8,480 nucleotides of DNA from CAZLLV01 sp964560325. Its GTDB lineage: Bacteria > Acidobacteriota > Thermoanaerobaculia > Multivoradales > DATKCC01. This document shows positions 4,468 through 8,480 of this stretch, in pieces. Within the stretch, counting starts at the first letter, position 1. Every line of letters begins with the position of its first letter. The stretch is taken from NCBI GenBank assembly GCA_964560325.1, contig CAZLLV010000485.1:1-8480 (forward strand), read 5' to 3'. The notes beneath the pieces were generated by a model. That model was not told the DNA's origin. It worked only from the letters and a program-made list of their open reading frames with translations, and searched no databases. The position numbers were made by a program, and so were the translations under genes.

Positions 4468-7400
4468 TCAACCCTCCGTGGTCGGTTCGTATTCTCCCAC
4501 TGCTTCTTCGGATTCTCCGAGCCCGCGGCCTCGCCAGATGGCGAAGATCGCGGGGTAGACGGTGAGCTCGAGCAGGAACGACGTGGTGAGGCCGCCGACC
4601 ATCGGGGCGGCGATCCGTTTCATCACGTCCGCTCCGGTACCGGTCGACCACATCACCGGCAGCAGACCGATCATGGTCGTCAGGACGGTCATCAGCTTCG
4701 GCCGCACGCGCTGGGCGGCGCCCTCGACGATCGCCTCGGTGAGGTCGCCGAACGAGCGCAGCCTCCCCTGCTCGCTCCAGCGCCGGTGGGCGAGCTTCAG
4801 GTAGAGGAGCATCACGACGCCGGTCTCGGCGTCGAGGCCGGCGAGCGCGATCAGGCCCACCCAGACGGCGACGCTCAGGTTGTAGTCGAGCGCCCAGAGC
4901 AGCCAGACGGCGCCGATCAGCGAGAACGGCACCGCGAGCAGCACGATCGCCACCTCGGGCGCCGAGCGGGTGTTGAACCAGAGGAGCAGGCAGATCAGGA
5001 AGAGCGTCACCGGCACGACCAGCTTCAACCGCTCCTTGGCGCGCTCGAAGTACTGGAACTGCCCCGCCCATTCGAGGCGGACCCCGTCGGGCAGCTCGAC
5101 CTCCTCGGCCACCACCTCCCTCGCCTCCCGCACGTAGTCGGGCACCGCCCGTTCGCCGGTGTCGACGAAGACGTAGCCGACCAGGCGCCCGTCTTCGCTG
5201 CGCACCATCGGCGGCCCGGTCTCGAAGATGAGCCGCGCCACCTGGCCGAGTGGCACCTGCGTGCCGGTCGGCGTCGCCACCATCACCCGGCGCAGGGCCT
5301 CCGGCGTCTCGCGGAAATCGCGCGCGTAGGAGACCGAGATCGGGTAGCGCTCGCGTCCCTCGACGGTGCGAGAGACCTCCATGCCGCCGATCGCGGTACG
5401 CACCACGTCGTTGACGTCCGCCACCCGCAGGCCGTAGCGCGCCGCCGCCTCGCGGTCGATCGCCACGTCGAGATAGAAGCCGCCGGTCGAGCGCTCGGCG
5501 AAGGCACTCCGGGTGCCGGGGATCTCCGCCACCGCCCGCTCGATCGAAAGCGCCGCCGCCTCGATCGTCTCCAGGTCGTCACCGAACACCTTGACCCCGA
5601 GCGGGCTGCGGATGCCGGTCGAGAGCATCTCGGTCCGCGTCTGGATCGGCATCCACCAGATGTTCGGCATGCCCGGGTAGTCGAGCGCCTCGTCCATCTC
5701 GGCGACCAGCGCATCCCAGGTGAGCCCCTCGCGCCACTCCTCGCGCGGTTTCAGCATCACGACCGTCTCGGCCATGCCGATCGGCGCCGGGTCGGTCGCC
5801 GTCTCGGCGCGCCCCATCTTGCCGAAGACGGAGACCACCTCCGGGAACTCCGCGAGGCGGGCGTCCATCGACTGGAGCACCGCCGCCGCCTCGGTCGACG
5901 ACATGCCGGGCGGGGCGGTCGGCATGTAGAGGATCGCGCCCTCGTTCAAGGGCGGCATGAACTCGCTTTCGAGCGCCAGGAAGGCCGGCACGGTGGCGAG
6001 CATGGCGACCCCGGCGAGCGCCACCACCGCCCAGCGGAAGCGGATGACGAAGCGCACGACCGGCGTGTAGGCGGCGACCAGCCAGCGGTTCAGCGGGTTT
6101 GCCCGCTCGCCGCGGATCTTGCCGCGCACGAAGAGCGCCGCGAGCGCCGGCGTCAGCGTGACGGCGAGGAGCGCCGCGAACCCCATCGAGTAGGTCTTGG
6201 TGAAGGCGAGCGGCCGGAAGAGCCGCCCCTCGACCCCCTCCAGGGTGAAGACCGGCAGGAACGAGACGGTGATCACCAGGAGCGAGAAGAAAACCGACGG
6301 CCCGACCTCCTGCATGGCGCCGACGAGCACCGGCACTCGCTCGGCCTTGCCGCCGGGCCGCCCGGCCTCGTCCCATTCCTCCAGGCGCTTGTGGACGTTC
6401 TCGATCAGGATGATCGATGCGTCGACCATGGCGCCGATCGCGACCACGATGCCGCCCAGGCTCATGATGTTGACGGTCAACCCCTGGTAGAACATCGGGA
6501 TGAACGACAGGAGCACCGCCACTGGGAGGGTGAGGATCGGCACCAGGGCGCTCCTGGCGTGGAGCAGGAAGAGGAAGATGACCAGCGAGACGACGAGCAT
6601 CTCTTCGATCAGCGTGTGCCGGAGCGTGCCGATCGACTCCTCGATCAGCCCCGAGCGGTCGTAGACCGGCACCACCTCGACCCCCTCGGGCAGCCCCGCC
6701 TCGAGCGACTCGATGCGCTCCTCCACCCGGCGGATCACCTCGAGCGCGTTCTCGCCGTAGCGCATGATCACGATGCCGCCGACCGCCTCCCCCTCGCCGT
6801 CGAGATCGGCGAAGCCGCGGCGCGGCGCCGGGCCGATCGTCACGCGCGCGACGTCGCCGAGCATGACCGGCGTGCCGCCGGCGCCGACCCGGAGCGGCAC
6901 CGTCTCCAGGTCCTCCGGCTCCTTCACGTAGCCGCGGCCGCGCACCATCACCTCGTGCTCGCTGAGCTCCAGCACCTGCCCGCCGACCTCCTCGTTCGAC
7001 TCCCGCACCGCGGTGACCACCTCCTGGAGGGTGATGCCGTAGGCGAGCAGGCGGTTCGGGTCGAGGAGCACCTGGTACTCCTTGACGAAGCCGCCGATGG
7101 AGGCGACCTCGGCGACCCCGGGCACGCTCTCGAGCGCGTACTTGACCTGGAAGTCCTGGAGGCTCCGCAGCTCCTGGAGGTCGTTGCGGCCGGAGCGGTC
7201 GACCAGGGCGTACTGGTAGACCCAGCCGACGCCGGTGGCGTCCGGCCCGAGGGTCGGCGTCACCCCCTCCGGCAGCCGCCCCTGCACCTCGTTCAGGTAT
7301 TCGAGCACCCGCGAGCGCGCCCAGTAGACGTCGGTGCCGTCCTCGAAGATGACGTAGAGGAACGACATGCCGAACATCGACTGGCCCCGCACGTAGCGCA

Positions 7401-7674
7401 CGTTCGGCGCCGCCAGCAGGCTCGACGAGAGGGGATAGGTGATCTGGTCCTCTACCAGGTCGGGGCTCTGCCCCGGCCACTCGGTGAAGACGATCACCTG
7501 CACGTCGGAGAGATCGGGGATGGCGTCGAGCGGCGAGCCGAGAAGGGCGTACCACCCCCACACCGTGAGCGCCGCCACCAGCAGCACCGTCAGGAACGGG
7601 TGCCGCGCGCTGCCCGCGATCGTCCTCTCGATCGGGCCCAGCCGGGGCTCGGGTCCGGTGCCGGCGGGGGTCAC
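4468..7674 (-). CDS. cusA: CusA-like heavy-metal efflux RND transporter, Cu(I)/Ag(I) type
   Basis: The inner-membrane proton-driven pump of a tripartite exporter; about 1,068 residues against ~1,050 for characterised CusA. The architecture is canonical: TM1 (about 26-43), a first large periplasmic loop with GQSMFGMSFLYVIFEDGTDVYWAR, a TM2-6 block (about 358-518), TM7 (about 545-565), a second periplasmic loop, and TM8-12 (about 884-1046). Proton-relay residues match CusA: D418 in GAMVDASIILIENVHK, E950 in LDAETGVVML, K993 in RPKLMT. The three methionines that bind Cu(I)/Ag(I) in CusA correspond to M591 (PPGMSSTEAA), M634 (GMAETVVMLKP) and M683 (TEMLSTGIRSPLGVKV), arguing against a Zn/Co/Ni substrate. 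The GTG at 7674 is preferred: it overlaps the cusB-like stop as GTGA and has GGAG 8 bases upstream; a GTG at 7680 is in frame but only 2 bases from that GGAG. No frameshift or missing segment is seen. Confidence 0.96.
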   Translation of the reverse strand: MTPAGTGPEPRLGPIERTIAGSARHPFLTVLLVAALTVWGWYALLGSPLDAIPDLSDVQVIVFTEWPGQSPDLVEDQITYPLSSSLLAAPNVRYVRGQSMFGMSFLYVIFEDGTDVYWARSRVLEYLNEVQGRLPEGVTPTLGPDATGVGWVYQYALVDRSGRNDLQELRSLQDFQVKYALESVPGVAEVASIGGFVKEYQVLLDPNRLLAYGITLQEVVTAVRESNEEVGGQVLELSEHEVMVRGRGYVKEPEDLETVPLRVGAGGTPVMLGDVARVTIGPAPRRGFADLDGEGEAVGGIVIMRYGENALEVIRRVEERIESLEAGLPEGVEVVPVYDRSGLIEESIGTLRHTLIEEMLVVSLVIFLFLLHARSALVPILTLPVAVLLSFIPMFYQGLTVNIMSLGGIVVAIGAMVDASIILIENVHKRLEEWDEAGRPGGKAERVPVLVGAMQEVGPSVFFSLLVITVSFLPVFTLEGVEGRLFRPLAFTKTYSMGFAALLAVTLTPALAALFVRGKIRGERANPLNRWLVAAYTPVVRFVIRFRWAVVALAGVAMLATVPAFLALESEFMPPLNEGAILYMPTAPPGMSSTEAAAVLQSMDARLAEFPEVVSVFGKMGRAETATDPAPIGMAETVVMLKPREEWREGLTWDALVAEMDEALDYPGMPNIWWMPIQTRTEMLSTGIRSPLGVKVFGDDLETIEAAALSIERAVAEIPGTRSAFAERSTGGFYLDVAIDREAAARYGLRVADVNDVVRTAIGGMEVSRTVEGRERYPISVSYARDFRETPEALRRVMVATPTGTQVPLGQVARLIFETGPPMVRSEDGRLVGYVFVDTGERAVPDYVREAREVVAEEVELPDGVRLEWAGQFQYFERAKERLKLVVPVTLFLICLLLWFNTRSAPEVAIVLLAVPFSLIGAVWLLWALDYNLSVAVWVGLIALAGLDAETGVVMLLYLKLAHRRWSEQGRLRSFGDLTEAIVEGAAQRVRPKLMTVLTTMIGLLPVMWSTGTGADVMKRIAAPMVGGLTTSFLLELTVYPAIFAIWRGRGLGESEEAVGEYEPTTEG

Positions 7675-8480
7675 TGCCACTGCTCCATCGCCAGCTTGAG
7701 CCGGCTCTCGGCGGCGATCAGGAAGTTGCCGGAGGTGACGATCTCCTCCCCCTCGGCGAGGCCGGAGACGATCTCCACCGACTCGCCCAGGTCGCGGCCG
7801 GTCACCACCCGCCGCGGCTGGAGGCGGCCCTCGCCCAGGTCGACGAACACGAACTCCCGCTCGCCGGCGTAGAGCACCGCGTCGTCCGGCACCACCAGCG
7901 CCGGCTCGGAAGCGCGCTCGAGCAGGACGTTGGCGTACATGTCCGGCTTGATCATCAGGCCCGGGTTGGCGAGCTCGACCCGCACCCGTCCGGTGCGCGT
8001 CGCGGCGTCGAGGAACGGCATCACGAACGTGACCCGGCCGCGGAAGGTCTCGGCCGCCAGGTAGGGGAAGGTGACGGTCGCCGATTGCCCCACCTCGACC
8101 AGCGGCAGCTCCGACTCGTAGACCTCGGCCTCGACCCAGACCCGGTCGAGGCCGGCGATCCGGAAGAGCTGCACGCCGGGCTCGACCGAGGCTCCGGCGA
8201 CGACGTTTTTCTCCACCACGAAGCCGGAGGCGGGCGAGGCGATCGGGATGTACTCGACCGGCTCGCCGGTCGCCGCCAGCCGGTCGATCTGCGCCTCGGA
8301 GAGGTCCCAGAGGCGCAGGCGCTTCCTCGCCGCGTCGACCAGGTAGTCGGCCCGGTCCGGAGCGCCGGTGCCACGCGCCGTCCGCTGGCTGTCGAGCGCC
8401 GCCAGGTACTCCTCCTGGGCGGCGTAGAGCTCCGGGCTGTAGAGGGTGAAGAGCGTCTGGCCGCGGCGCACCGCCTGGCC
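7671..8480 (-). CDS. cusB: CusB-like RND efflux periplasmic adaptor, C-terminal part (5' end beyond right edge)
   Basis: The membrane-fusion subunit linking the RND pump to an outer-membrane channel. The frame is open to the right edge (first visible residues GQAVRRGQTLFTLYSPEL), so the N-terminus, signal peptide and any N-terminal metal site are outside; 269 residues are visible. Domains in order: lipoyl/hairpin entry with the CusB-typical LYSPEL, an alpha-helical hairpin (AAQEEYLAAL through the LRLWDLSEAQIDRLAATG region), the second lipoyl half (PIASPASGFVVEKNVVAGASVEPG), a beta-barrel domain (VWVEAEVYESELPLVEVGQ...), and a membrane-proximal domain ending in SGNFLIAAESRLKLAMEQ, a sequence characteristic of CusB/CzcB-type adaptors. 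Its TGA overlaps the cusA-like GTG by 4 bases. An outer-membrane factor and any regulator would be expected farther right, outside the window. Confidence 0.95.
   Translation of the reverse strand, partial: GQAVRRGQTLFTLYSPELYAAQEEYLAALDSQRTARGTGAPDRADYLVDAARKRLRLWDLSEAQIDRLAATGEPVEYIPIASPASGFVVEKNVVAGASVEPGVQLFRIAGLDRVWVEAEVYESELPLVEVGQSATVTFPYLAAETFRGRVTFVMPFLDAATRTGRVRVELANPGLMIKPDMYANVLLERASEPALVVPDDAVLYAGEREFVFVDLGEGRLQPRRVVTGRDLGESVEIVSGLAEGEEIVTSGNFLIAAESRLKLAMEQWQ
7683..7686 (-). promoter_or_regulatory. Ribosome binding site deciding the cusA-like start
   Basis: GGAG on the minus strand inside the end of the cusB-like gene. It is 8 bases from the GTG at 7674 but only 2 bases from the GTG at 7680, so it favours the inner start. 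Confidence 0.5.

Noticed and set aside
4450..7872. A 1,140-codon open frame on the plus strand, antisense to the cusA-like gene
   Set aside because: Its translation is Arg/His/Asp-rich with no domain, and it runs opposite a full CusA with all catalytic residues. Long antisense frames are expected where the third codon position is nearly always G or C.
1..8480. Search for transposases, terminal repeats, attachment sites, CRISPR repeats or tRNA genes
   Set aside because: None was recognised by eye; every sizeable stretch is accounted for by intact protein genes with uniform GC-rich codon use.

Overview
The window is a densely packed, very GC-rich bacterial chromosome segment. Genes overlap or lie tens of bases apart, GTG starts are frequent, and almost every third codon position is G or C. 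Gene content (hybrid histidine kinase-receiver protein, CusBA-type efflux, VapBC, a CPBP protease beside an atypical SDR) would fit an Acidobacteriota-like or other high-GC Gram-negative lineage. That placement is only an inference: no rRNA or marker gene is present. An envelope with an outer membrane is implied by the tripartite-pump components.

Layout, left to right. Positions 2-844 (+) are the 3' end of a hybrid histidine kinase with a C-terminal receiver domain. Convergent to it, 870-1388 (-) encodes a small exported protein of unknown function, with a hairpin at the junction. A 111-bp divergent gap follows. Next comes a two-gene plus-strand operon: an atypical SDR/NAD(P)-binding protein (about 1500-2537) and a CPBP-type membrane protease homologue (2534-3211), joined by a GTGA stop/start overlap. 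From 3238 to the right edge everything is on the minus strand. In transcription order it reads: cusB-like adaptor (cut by the right edge), cusA-like heavy-metal RND pump, a small exported nine-cysteine protein, then vapB-like antitoxin and vapC-like PIN toxin.

How the genes work together. The pump keeps the three methionines and the Asp/Glu/Lys proton-relay residues of Cu(I)/Ag(I) exporters. The adaptor overlaps it by 4 bases, and the cysteine-rich protein starts 7 bases after it, so the three probably form one copper/silver efflux transcription unit. The cysteine-rich protein is the best candidate for an uncharacterised component, perhaps a periplasmic metal carrier. The toxin-antitoxin pair lies 36 bp downstream with its own apparent promoter. 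A perfect 13-bp palindrome fills the space between the -35 and -10, and the geometry suggests a leaderless or nearly leaderless antitoxin mRNA.

No insertion sequence, CRISPR array, tRNA or rRNA was recognised, and no gene-free stretch exceeds about 111 bp. The most notable items are the Cys-rich protein in the cus-like operon, the compact vapBC promoter/operator, and a His-to-Gln change in the second metal motif of the CPBP protein.
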